64,000 nt of DNA. Origin: Actinospineispora eucalypti (GTDB lineage: Bacteria > Actinomycetota > Actinomycetes > Mycobacteriales > Pseudonocardiaceae). The translations under genes were made by a program, and so were the position numbers. How positions within the stretch are numbered: position 1 is the stretch's first letter; each line of letters opens with the position of its first letter. The stretch is from NCBI GenBank assembly GCA_014208095.1, contig JACHMT010000002.1, forward strand, positions 1,647,679-1,711,678, written 5' to 3'. The notes under the pieces were generated by a model, which ran no database searches, had not been told where the DNA came from, and saw nothing but the letters and a program-made list of their open reading frames with translations. This document shows, one piece after another, positions 43,014 through 51,365 of the stretch.

Positions 43014-43844
43014 GTGGACACGACAGACGCCGGGCCGAAAAGCACCTCACGGGCACCGTTGCCCGGGTGCGACGGCTACGCCAACCGCCGGTTGCAGACG
43101 CTGTGCGTCTGGTGCGGGCCGGCCATGGTGTTCGGCTGGATCGCCAGCTTCGCGCTGCTGGCCGGGTTCATCCCGCCCCCGTCGCCCCGGCTCACCCCCG
43201 AGGATCTGGTCGCGCTCTACTCCGAGCACACCCTGGCCATCCGGCTCGGGCTGATGCTGACGATGTTCGCCTCGGCGTTGCTGGTGCCGTTCGCGGCCGT
43301 GATCTCCGCGCAGATGCGACGCATCGAGGGCACGCGGGCGGTGCTGGCGCCGACGCAGCTGGTCTCCGGTGGGCTGCTGGCACTGGAGTTCATCATCCCG
43401 CTGATGGTCTGGCAGACCGCCGCGTACCGCCCCGAGATCGGGCCGGTGCTGATCCGGATGCTCAACGACATGGGCTGGCTGATGTTCGTCGGCGTGATCT
43501 CCTCAGCGGTCGTCCAGTTCGCCTGCATCGGCCTGGTCATCGTCACCGACGCGCGCCACAGCGGGGTTTTCCCGCGCTGGTCGGGCTACTTCAACCTGTG
43601 GGTCGCGCTCCTGGTCGCCCCGGCCGGCATTGTGCCGTTCTGCCAGGACGGCCCGTTCGCCTGGAACGGCGTGTTCGCGTTCTTCCTGCCGATGGTCGTG
43701 TTCGCCACCTGGGCGGTGGTCATGGTCGTGCTGCTGCGTCGCGCGATCGGTCAGGACGATGGCGCGACTCTGGCCGGCGGACCGGGCCTTTCCGCCGAGG
43801 CGCACCGGGCGCTCGCCGCCGAGCCGGCCGAAGGGCGCGGGTGA
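43014..43844 (+). CDS. multi-pass membrane protein, paralogue of the 5 kb protein
   Basis: Encodes 276 residues with about six helices (near 37-58, 80-105, 120-142, 152-178, 188-210 and 222-245). GTG 43014 lies 3 bp after the AveC-type stop. The C-terminal half repeats the pattern of the 4896-5663 protein: FPRWSGYFNLWVALLVAPAG, DGPFAWNGVFAFFLPM. It probably works with the AveC-type protein. Function unknown. Confidence 0.85.
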   Translation: MDTTDAGPKSTSRAPLPGCDGYANRRLQTLCVWCGPAMVFGWIASFALLAGFIPPPSPRLTPEDLVALYSEHTLAIRLGLMLTMFASALLVPFAAVISAQMRRIEGTRAVLAPTQLVSGGLLALEFIIPLMVWQTAAYRPEIGPVLIRMLNDMGWLMFVGVISSAVVQFACIGLVIVTDARHSGVFPRWSGYFNLWVALLVAPAGIVPFCQDGPFAWNGVFAFFLPMVVFATWAVVMVVLLRRAIGQDDGATLAGGPGLSAEAHRALAAEPAEGRG

Positions 43845-43845
43845 G

Positions 43846-45516
43846 ATGGCCGAACAGGATGCCGCTCGCTGGAGACTGCTCGCCGCCGCGGTCGCGGGCC
43901 GCCCGGTCGCGGTGACCCCCACCGACTCGGCCCTGGCCTACAGCGACGGACGCGGGATCCACGTACCCGCCGACTGCTCGGCGCACACGGTCATCGTGCA
44001 GGCGGCCCTCATCGCGGCCGGCAGCCTTGCCCCGACCGGGGTGCGGCTGCTCGCCGGCCGCCGGGGCAGCGCCGACCGGTTCCTGGCCCTCGAGGCCCGG
44101 CGGGCGGTGACCGTGTTGGCCGGTGCGCTCCCAACGACACTGCTCGACCGGGCCGCCGGGCTGCACCCGGGGCCGGTCAGCCGCTCGGTCGAGGAGTCAC
44201 TGCGGCGCGCCCGCTCGATGCGGGTGCCCGGCGCCCCGCCCTGGTGCGGCGCCCTGCGGCCGCTACGGCTGCGCCGACCCGTGCTGGGCGCTGAGGTCAC
44301 CGACCGCGACCTGCGCGACGCCACCTCCGCCGGAATGGGCCTGGACGAGCTGGACGGCGATGACGACGGTGCCGATCGCAGCCGCGTCCTGGAGCTGATG
44401 GCCACTCCGTTGTCGAACTCGCTGGCCACCAAGCTCGCCCGGATGCTCGGCATGGGCACCACCACCGGCGCCTCCGACCAGGGCGGCCAGGAGTTCAGCG
44501 TCTCCGGGAGCCGCGCGGGCACCGGCGGCGGAGGCCGGCGACGAGCCCCCGGTGCACCCGCCGACCTGGCGGTCCGGTCGCGGCCGGGCCCCGCCGCAGG
44601 ACGGCGCTACGACGAGTGGTGCCATCGCGGCGGCACCTACCGGCGCGCCTGGTGTGCCGTCTCCGAGCTGCTTCCCGACACCAGTGGCCTTCCCTACACA
44701 CCGGCCGCACCACCGGACCTGCCGCTTCGCGCCCAACTCGCCCGCCTCGGCCTGTCCGACGCCCGTCACCGTCGCCAACCCGACGGTGACGCCCTCGACG
44801 CGACCCTGCTGGCCGAGCTCGCGGTCGATCGACGCCTCGGCCGCACCGGTGACGTTCGCGTCTACGAGAACCGCCGCCGCACGCGCCGCGATCTCGGGGT
44901 GCTGGTCCTGCTGGACGCCAGCGGCTCCACCGGCACGCTGAGCGGGCCGGCGCCGGTGTTCGAGGCCCAACGTGAGCTGGCCGGCCGGCTCACCGCGGCC
45001 CTGGACGGGCTCGACGACCGGGTCGCCACCTACGCCTTCTACTCCCTCGGCCGCGAGCACGTCCGGTTCCTGCGGGTCAAAGGGTTCGACCAGCGCTACG
45101 ACCGCGCCGCGCAACGACGGCTGGCCGCACTCACACCGGCCGGCTACACCCGCCTCGGGGCCGCCGTCCGGCACGCCACCCACACCCTGCTCACCCACGC
45201 CGGCACCACGAACACCCTGCTGGTGGTGCTCGGTGACGGCTTGCCCTACGACGAGGGATACGAACACGCCCACGCCCAGCACGACACCCGCCACGCGCTC
45301 ACCGAGGCCGTCGAGCGCGGCGTGGGTTGCCTGTGCCTGAGCCCGCGCGCAACCAGCCGACCCGAGGTCCTCGACACCGTGTGGGGCCACGTCACCCACC
45401 ACGCCGTCAAGGATCCCCGTGACCTCACCACGCACGTGCGGACCCTGTTCAGTGCCGCGTTGGCCGAGGCAGCCGCCAGCCGCCGTGCCGGCACCCGCCG
45501 CGGCAGCGCGGCCTGA
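43846..45516 (+). CDS. VWA-domain protein, NorD/CbbO-like
   Basis: Encodes 556 residues. A C-terminal von Willebrand A domain has the metal-binding MIDAS motif D357-A-S-G-S361 (LLDASGSTG), a Thr in AGYTRLG and an Asp in VLGDGLPYDEGYEH. The N-terminal 340 residues are helical, with a low-complexity Gly/Arg linker near 225-250. NorD and CbbO proteins of this layout pair with a MoxR-class AAA ATPase to insert cofactors into, or activate, a client enzyme. ATG 43846 lies one base after the previous stop. The ATPase gene follows 22 bp later. Confidence 0.9.
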   Translation: MAEQDAARWRLLAAAVAGRPVAVTPTDSALAYSDGRGIHVPADCSAHTVIVQAALIAAGSLAPTGVRLLAGRRGSADRFLALEARRAVTVLAGALPTTLLDRAAGLHPGPVSRSVEESLRRARSMRVPGAPPWCGALRPLRLRRPVLGAEVTDRDLRDATSAGMGLDELDGDDDGADRSRVLELMATPLSNSLATKLARMLGMGTTTGASDQGGQEFSVSGSRAGTGGGGRRRAPGAPADLAVRSRPGPAAGRRYDEWCHRGGTYRRAWCAVSELLPDTSGLPYTPAAPPDLPLRAQLARLGLSDARHRRQPDGDALDATLLAELAVDRRLGRTGDVRVYENRRRTRRDLGVLVLLDASGSTGTLSGPAPVFEAQRELAGRLTAALDGLDDRVATYAFYSLGREHVRFLRVKGFDQRYDRAAQRRLAALTPAGYTRLGAAVRHATHTLLTHAGTTNTLLVVLGDGLPYDEGYEHAHAQHDTRHALTEAVERGVGCLCLSPRATSRPEVLDTVWGHVTHHAVKDPRDLTTHVRTLFSAALAEAAASRRAGTRRGSAA

Positions 45517-45538
45517 CCCGACCACCGGAAGGACGTCC

Positions 45539-46357
45539 ATGACCGCCGAGCTGCTGCGTGGCCACCACGGTGCACACACCCACCCCGGGCAACCGTTCTA
45601 CCTCCCCACCGGGAACGAGATCGAGGTCTTCCACGCCGCCGCCCGGCGCGGCCTGCCGATCATGCTCAAGGGCCCCACCGGGTGCGGCAAGACCCGCCTG
45701 GTCGAGCACATGGCCGACCGGCTCGGCGTGCCGCTGTACACCGTGTCCTGCCACGAGGACATGACCGCCGGCGACCTGCTCGGCCGCTACGTTCTGACCG
45801 GCGGCGACACCGAGTGGGTCGACGGCCCCCTGACCAGGGCCGCGCGCGAGGGCGGGATCTGCTACCTCGACGAGGTCGTCGAGGCCCGCCAGGACGCCAC
45901 CGTGGCCATCCACTCCCTGACCGACCACCGACGCCAACTCAGCCTCGAACGCCTCGGTGGCCAGACCATCCCCGCCGCCGACGGCTTCACCCTCGTGGTC
46001 TCCTTCAACCCCGGCTACCAGAGCGTGCTCAAGGACCTCAAGATGTCCACCCGCCAACGCATGGTGGCCATCGAGCTCGACTACCCACCCGCCGACCTCG
46101 AACGCGCGATCGTCCTGCGCGAGGGCGGCACCGAGGAACGCCTCGACGACCTGCTCGCCCTGGCCCACGCCCTGCGGCGGGCCACCGACAACGGGCTGGC
46201 CGAGGTCGCCTCCACCCGCACCGTGGTCACCGCCAGCCAACTGCTCGCCGAAGGCCTGCCCTTCGACGTCGCCGCACACGCCGCCATCGCGCTACCGCTC
46301 ACCGACGACCCGGAGCTCGCCCGCCAGCTGTCCACCCTCATCGGCTCCTACAGCTGA
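45539..46357 (+). CDS. CbbQ/NirQ/NorQ-type AAA+ ATPase
   Basis: A 272-residue MoxR-class ATPase. Walker A is GPTGCGKT (residues 45-52), Walker B GICYLDEV (106-113), sensor 1 LVVSFNPGYQ near 163, and arginine-finger region STRQRMV near 180. The C-terminal VWA-partner domain (CbbQ_C) reads STRTVVTASQLLAEGLPF. With the upstream VWA protein it should form a ring-shaped activase. Here the client is unknown; the AveC-type protein, the DapB-like enzyme or a distant oxygenase are candidates. ATG 45539 is preceded by CGGAAGGA. Confidence 0.93.
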   Translation: MTAELLRGHHGAHTHPGQPFYLPTGNEIEVFHAAARRGLPIMLKGPTGCGKTRLVEHMADRLGVPLYTVSCHEDMTAGDLLGRYVLTGGDTEWVDGPLTRAAREGGICYLDEVVEARQDATVAIHSLTDHRRQLSLERLGGQTIPAADGFTLVVSFNPGYQSVLKDLKMSTRQRMVAIELDYPPADLERAIVLREGGTEERLDDLLALAHALRRATDNGLAEVASTRTVVTASQLLAEGLPFDVAAHAAIALPLTDDPELARQLSTLIGSYS

Positions 46358-46400
46358 CCTCCCCACCCAACCCGAGCCTCGACCAAGCAAAGGAACCGAC

Positions 46401-47558
46401 ATGCCAGCGCCGTATCGCGTGATCCAGTGGGCACCCGGACTGGTGGGCAAGATGTCCCTGAAAGGCATTCTCACCCGCCCCGACCTCGAACTCGCCGGGC
46501 TCTGGGTCCACAACCCGGACAAGGCCGGCCTCGACGCCGGCGAGTTCGTCGGCCTCCCCTCCATCGGCGTCACCGCCACCACCGACGCCAACAGGCTGCT
46601 GGCCACCGACGCCGACTGCGTCGTCTACACCGCGACCGACCTGCGCCGCCAACCCGCCGAACTGGTCGCCGACATCGCCCAAATCCTGCGCTCGGGCAAG
46701 AACGTCGTCGGCGTGCAGGCCTCGATGAACCACCCGGCCCTGCACGGCGCCGACCTCGTCGCGGAACTCGAAGCCGCCTGCCGCGAGGGCGCCACCAGCT
46801 ACTACCCGACCGGTATCAACGCCAACGGCAGCCAGACCGTCCTCGCCGCGCTGGGCAGCATGTGCCAGCGCATCGAGTCCACCTACCTGTGCGAGATGTA
46901 CAACTTCTCCACCTACGAAGACCCCGCCGTCTTCGGCTACTTCGGCTACGGTCTCGGCCCCGACGAGGCCCACCGGCACGACCTGCGCCCCCTGTTCGAG
47001 TACCTGTTCGGCCCCGCCCTGCACCTGACCGCCCACTGGCTCGGCGTCCAGCTCGACGAGATCCGCTGGGACCAGGAACACGCCCTGAGCGCCCGCGACA
47101 TCACGGCCCCGCTGTTCACCCTCCAGGCAGGCACCGTCTCCGCCATCCGGTTCAACCTCGACGGCTACGTCGACGGCAAATGCCGAGTCACCCAGGGCGG
47201 CTGCTATTGGCTCGGGGACTACCCCACCCACTGGGAACCACCACCCGGCGACGGCGGCTACCGACTGGCCATCAAGGGCGACCCCAGCATGCAGGTCCAG
47301 TGGGCCACCCACACCGACAACGGCTACTACGGCGGCCACCTGAACAAACACCGGTCTCCGCAAGACCTGGCCATCATGGGCGGCCTGATGGCCACCGCCG
47401 CACGCGCGGTCAACGCGATCCCCGCCCTGTGTGATGCGCCGCCCGGAATCCGAACACTCGCCGACCAGACCCCCCTCCTCCCACCCGTCGACTGGCGACA
47501 CGGCGGTGCCGGCGACAAGAACGGCGCCGTATTCGCCGGCGCACGCCCGACCACCTGA
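46401..47558 (+). CDS. DapB-like NAD(P)-dependent dehydrogenase
   Basis: A 385-residue protein with an N-terminal Rossmann fold (YRVIQWAPGLVGKMSLKGILTRPDLELAGLWV, residues 5-36) and a dihydrodipicolinate-reductase-like middle. The SYYPTGINANGSQTVLAALGSMCQRIE segment near 135 is typical of the group annotated as dihydrodipicolinate reductase or 2,4-diaminopentanoate dehydrogenase-like. It is much longer than true DapB (about 250), so it is unlikely to make lysine. ATG 46401 follows AAAGGA. It is last in the operon; IS copy 3 begins 102 bp later. Confidence 0.82.
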   Translation: MPAPYRVIQWAPGLVGKMSLKGILTRPDLELAGLWVHNPDKAGLDAGEFVGLPSIGVTATTDANRLLATDADCVVYTATDLRRQPAELVADIAQILRSGKNVVGVQASMNHPALHGADLVAELEAACREGATSYYPTGINANGSQTVLAALGSMCQRIESTYLCEMYNFSTYEDPAVFGYFGYGLGPDEAHRHDLRPLFEYLFGPALHLTAHWLGVQLDEIRWDQEHALSARDITAPLFTLQAGTVSAIRFNLDGYVDGKCRVTQGGCYWLGDYPTHWEPPPGDGGYRLAIKGDPSMQVQWATHTDNGYYGGHLNKHRSPQDLAIMGGLMATAARAVNAIPALCDAPPGIRTLADQTPLLPPVDWRHGGAGDKNGAVFAGARPTT

Positions 47559-47660
47559 GCCGCACCGCAAACGGCAGGCCGGTCACACTCGATCTCCGGC
47601 TTCCTCAGCAGGTCATGCAGGGGCCGTGCTGCTCCGGGTGTGCGCGTCAGGGTGCCAACG

Positions 47661-49065
47661 GGGACTGTTCCAAGATCGGTGTTTCCGGCCCGACGCGCCG
47701 GGCTGAGGTCCGGCGAGATGGGCACAGGCAGTGATGACATCTGATCTTGTGGGATCAGCGAAGCGTGAGTCGAAGCCGGCGCGGGAGCTGTCACCGGAGC
47801 AGGCCGCCGCGGCGGCCATGGTGGCCGAGGCCAAGGCCCGAGGGCTGGCGCTGACCGGCCCGGACGGTTTGTTGAAGGTGTTCACCAAGAGTGTGTTGGA
47901 AACCGCGCTTGGTGAAGAGATGACCGAGCATCTCGGGCATGAGAAAAATCGCGCCGAGCCGGATCGGGAATCAACAAACGTGCGGAACGGCACTCGGTCG
48001 AAGACCGTGATCTCGGATGCGGCCGGCGAGGTGCGGATCGATGTTCCGCGTGATCGGGACGCGACGTTCGAGCCGCAGATTGTGAAAAAGCGGCAGCGGC
48101 GAATCGGTGACGTCGACGAAATTGTGTTGTCGTTGTGCGCGAAAGGGTTGACCAGCGGGGAGGTTTCCGCGCATTTCTCCGAGATCTACGGGGTTTCCGT
48201 GTCGAAGGAAACGATCTCGCGGATCACTGACAAAGTTGTGGCGGAGATGAACGACTGGGCAAGCCGCCCCCTCGAGGACATTTACGCCGCGTTGTTCGTC
48301 GATGCCATCCAGGTCAAGGTGCGCGACGGTCAGGTAGCCAACCGGCCCGTCTACGCCGCCATCGGGGTCACCCTGGACGGACACAAGGACGTGCTGGGAC
48401 TGTGGATGGGCGCGGGCGGCGAAGGCGCCAAGTTCTGGATGAGCGTCCTGGTCGACCTGAAGAACCGTGGCCTGCGAGACGTGTTCTTCCTGGTGTGCGA
48501 CGGCCTGAAAGGACTACCCGATGTGGTGGCCAACGTCTGGCCGCAAACAATCGTCCAAACATGCATCGTCCATCTCATTCGCAACACGTTCCGCCTGGTC
48601 TCCCGACAGGACTGGGATGCGCTCAAGCGCGACGTGAAAGCAATCTACACCGCGCCCAACCCCGACGCCGCGCTGGGCGCTCTCGACGAACTCGACACAA
48701 AATGGGGAAAGAAATACGCGGCGGTGATCCGACTCTGGCGAAACGCCTGGAACGAGTTCGTGCCGTTCCTCGACTACGACGTCGAAATACGGCGGGTCAT
48801 TTGCTCAACGAACGCGATTGAATCGCTGAACGCACGCTACCGCAGAGCAGTCCGAGCCCGTGGACATTTTCCCACCGAACAGGCAGCAATGAAATGCCTG
48901 TACCTTGTGACCCGCAGCCTGGACCCCACCGGGACAGGCCGCGCCCGATGGACGATGCGCTGGAAGCCCGTGCTCAACGCCTTCGCCATCACCTTCAGCA
49001 ACCGCTGGCCGGCAGCTGAGAGCTACTAACCGAACCGCCGGAAACACCGATCACGGGATAGACCC
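47661..49065 (+). mobile_element. IS256-family element, copy 3 (complete, 1405 bp)
   Basis: Identical in length and ends to copy 2, in direct orientation to copy 1. It is flanked by a 9-bp duplication, GTGCCAACG, on each side (edge ambiguous by 1 bp). Both ends and the transposase frame are intact. Confidence 0.96.
47731..49029 (+). CDS. IS256-family transposase (copy 3)
   Basis: 432 residues, the same protein as copy 2, with the DDE acids in LFVDAIQVKV, VCDGLKGLPDVV and NAIESLN. The start is GTG 47731 followed directly by ATG. It is intact and presumably active. Confidence 0.95.
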   Translation: MMTSDLVGSAKRESKPARELSPEQAAAAAMVAEAKARGLALTGPDGLLKVFTKSVLETALGEEMTEHLGHEKNRAEPDRESTNVRNGTRSKTVISDAAGEVRIDVPRDRDATFEPQIVKKRQRRIGDVDEIVLSLCAKGLTSGEVSAHFSEIYGVSVSKETISRITDKVVAEMNDWASRPLEDIYAALFVDAIQVKVRDGQVANRPVYAAIGVTLDGHKDVLGLWMGAGGEGAKFWMSVLVDLKNRGLRDVFFLVCDGLKGLPDVVANVWPQTIVQTCIVHLIRNTFRLVSRQDWDALKRDVKAIYTAPNPDAALGALDELDTKWGKKYAAVIRLWRNAWNEFVPFLDYDVEIRRVICSTNAIESLNARYRRAVRARGHFPTEQAAMKCLYLVTRSLDPTGTGRARWTMRWKPVLNAFAITFSNRWPAAESY

Positions 49066-49252
49066 GTGCCAACGGGCGCAGAAGGAGCGCGGCGCCGTCA
49101 CCGCCGTAAGCGGCGACCTCGCCGTCGGTGTCCGTGTCGAGGCCCTTGGGGTTGTCAGTAGCAATGAGGGGGCGTCTGGTGTTCGCCAGGGTTTGTGCTT
49201 GGAGGATCTCTGTGGAGTTGCCCGAGGCAAGCGCATCATCAACGTCGACCAT
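49066..49252 (-). CDS. small ORF downstream of the toxin gene, 3-prime end altered by IS
   Basis: From ATG 49252, 17 bp after the toxin stop, the frame encodes MVDVDDALASGNSTEILQAQ, then TLANTRRPLIATDN and DGEVAAYGGDGAALLLRPLA. Without IS copy 3 the next codons are CCC TGA, giving a 63-residue protein. The IS instead adds about 19 foreign codons, to 48995. It has no recognisable family. Its position after a toxin gene makes an immunity role thinkable, but it is short. Confidence is low. Confidence 0.4.
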
Positions 49253-49269
49253 CGCGCCCAGTTCTTGAG

Positions 49270-50985
49270 CTAGTCGCTGAACAGGACCGCGGGGATCTTC
49301 GGTTGCCAACGGAGGGGCATCCGTTCGGCTGCTTGGCAGATGACTTCGACCTCGCCGAGTCCGTGGTGGGCGAGGCCCTCCCGCACCAGTCGGGCCATGT
49401 CTTCGGTGGGCACCCGCCACTGCAGCCGCACGCCCGCGTTGCGCGCCACGAGCAGTTGTTCCCGGGCCTGTGCCACCTTTTCCAGGGCGATCTCGGAGCT
49501 GCTGAGCCCGCGCATGGATCGGCCGACCGATCCCCAGTAGCTCCAGTTCTTCGTGTCGATCAGGCGGCCGTCGATGAAGTTCTCGAACTGGACACCGTTG
49601 ACCCGGTATCCCCAGCCCGGGGGTGTGCCCGCGGCGGTGAGTTGGTACCAGGCGTCCTCGGGGCGCATGTTGGCGCCGGCTTCCCAGTCGGGCACCCACC
49701 GGCCCGGTCCCCCTCGCGCCGGTTGGATGCCTTTCCAACGCCACGGTGCTTCCCGCAGCTTGGCGGCGCCGACCGATCCGGGCAACTCCTCGGTCGCCGT
49801 GCTGGCCCTGGCGGCCGCGGAGGCCAGCGGCCCGGCCAGGCCGTAGATGGTCCATGCGAGGGAGATCTCGTCGAACGCCCGTTTCGACTGTTCGATGACG
49901 GCGAGGAGATTCTCGTTGGCCAGGCGTGCGAGGACCGCGGTCTTGGCCTCGTGCATTCGCGGAGTCGACTTCCTGGTGAACCATCTCGGGTATCGGAGAC
50001 AGCCGGGTCCGTACACCGGCAGGTCGTCCGCGTAATCCGAGGGGTAGATGTCGTCCGCGTAGACCACGAGACTGCGGTGGGGCGGATACTTGGCGTAGGT
50101 GAACCTGATCTGCAGGGTGGAGAGGGGCGGGTTCCGTTCGGGGTCTGGGCGGCTACTGTCGGGTTCGATCACGTAGGACGTGAACGAGTCGACGTGCAGA
50201 TCCGCGGGTTTCGCCGAGAAGCTCTCGAGCGCGCGCAGCACCCGGCACATTCCGTCGGTGTCGTCGATGACGTCCTTGGACTGGTTGAAATCCGTGAGCA
50301 GCGCCATGACGAGGTGTTGCCCCATCGGGTCGACCGACCACAGTTGGTCGATCATGTCGTAGAGCAGTACGTCCGGTTGCCCGATGAGCAGCAGCCAGGC
50401 CGCCGCCAGGTTGTGGTCCTCGTCGACGAGTTTGTAGAGCGCCCCGACAAGCACGCGTACCGAGTCGACGTCCGACGACAGGCGCATGCCGGGGCGGACC
50501 AGCAGGGTCAGCGGCTCCTCGTAGTCCAGGGTGAACGGATCGGGGCCGTCGAGATCGACCGTGAACCTCAGCCCGGTCTTGACCATGCCCCGCTGGAAGG
50601 TCCACCGCTTGTTCCTGCGGTCGACGGTGAGCAGGTAGGCGCCCTCGTCGAGGTCCGTCGAGACGTATCCACGTAGCGGCGGGCCGTGCCGTGACAGGAG
50701 CGCCACGCGCTCTTCGTAGAGGTCGATCTCGAGCCGGTAGATTCCGCTCCGGCCGGCCACGTCCACGTCGGACGACGCGGCCCGCGGATGCCGCCCGGCG
50801 GCCGTTTCGGTTTGCGGCACCGCGGTCTCCGGGCTGACCGGCGGTGGCGGAACCGGGCTGGTGGGCGGCGGTGGCGGGACCGGGCCGCTCGGCGGCGGGA
50901 CGGCCGCGGGTGGGGTGGCGGTCTGGGCGGGGATGGGCCGCGGTATCGGTGGAATCGGCCGGATCGGACTGTTTCGGCCGCTCAT
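49270..50985 (-). CDS. polymorphic toxin-like protein with C-terminal Tox-REase-5-type domain
   Basis: Encodes 571 residues from ATG 50985. Residues 1-65 are proline-rich repeats (PPPPPTSPVPPPPVSPE). Residues about 78-430 are a globular region of unknown family. Residues about 434-560 match restriction-endonuclease-fold toxin domains (Tox-REase-5): WYQLTAAGTPPGWGYRVNGV, then FENFIDGRLIDTKNW, with candidate catalytic Asp472, Asp477 and Lys479 (D...D-x-K), and ALEKVAQAREQLLVARNAGV. Such domains cut nucleic acid in competitor cells. No signal peptide or secretion tag is visible. It diverges from the CLCA-like VWA gene; no recognisable immunity gene is adjacent. Confidence 0.8.
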   Translation of the reverse strand: MSGRNSPIRPIPPIPRPIPAQTATPPAAVPPPSGPVPPPPPTSPVPPPPVSPETAVPQTETAAGRHPRAASSDVDVAGRSGIYRLEIDLYEERVALLSRHGPPLRGYVSTDLDEGAYLLTVDRRNKRWTFQRGMVKTGLRFTVDLDGPDPFTLDYEEPLTLLVRPGMRLSSDVDSVRVLVGALYKLVDEDHNLAAAWLLLIGQPDVLLYDMIDQLWSVDPMGQHLVMALLTDFNQSKDVIDDTDGMCRVLRALESFSAKPADLHVDSFTSYVIEPDSSRPDPERNPPLSTLQIRFTYAKYPPHRSLVVYADDIYPSDYADDLPVYGPGCLRYPRWFTRKSTPRMHEAKTAVLARLANENLLAVIEQSKRAFDEISLAWTIYGLAGPLASAAARASTATEELPGSVGAAKLREAPWRWKGIQPARGGPGRWVPDWEAGANMRPEDAWYQLTAAGTPPGWGYRVNGVQFENFIDGRLIDTKNWSYWGSVGRSMRGLSSSEIALEKVAQAREQLLVARNAGVRLQWRVPTEDMARLVREGLAHHGLGEVEVICQAAERMPLRWQPKIPAVLFSD

Positions 50986-51365
50986 GACCGTCGCGGCCGA
51001 TCAAGGCGAAATGCCGCTTCCCCCGCTGGGCCCGCAATAGGCTGATCCGAATCACATAACGGCGGGACGCTATTCCACACGCCGGCAACCTCGGCCCTCT
51101 TGTCACGAGACCCGGACGATTCTGACAGCGTGCGGCGGCCCGGTCAACCGTCTCATTCGCCGGTCCGTCGAGGCTTCCGCGGATCGCGGACTTCCCCGGT
51201 GCCGTTGACGGAGCGACCCCTGTTGGCTAACCTGTAGCCCGCTGAACAGGCGTTTCGTTCGGCGGTACGGTTACGATGCCGCCTCTTTTTCGTATCAATT
51301 GTTGTGTTGGGGATTGCGAATTCGGCTACCGATAACCTGAGTGCGATCCGAGCTGTGAGGCGTGA
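50986..51365. other. 380-bp divergent control region
   Basis: Separates the toxin-like gene from the CLCA-like gene and must hold promoters for both. The part at 51225-51330 is less GC-rich. I see no strong repeat and no gene. Confidence 0.5.
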
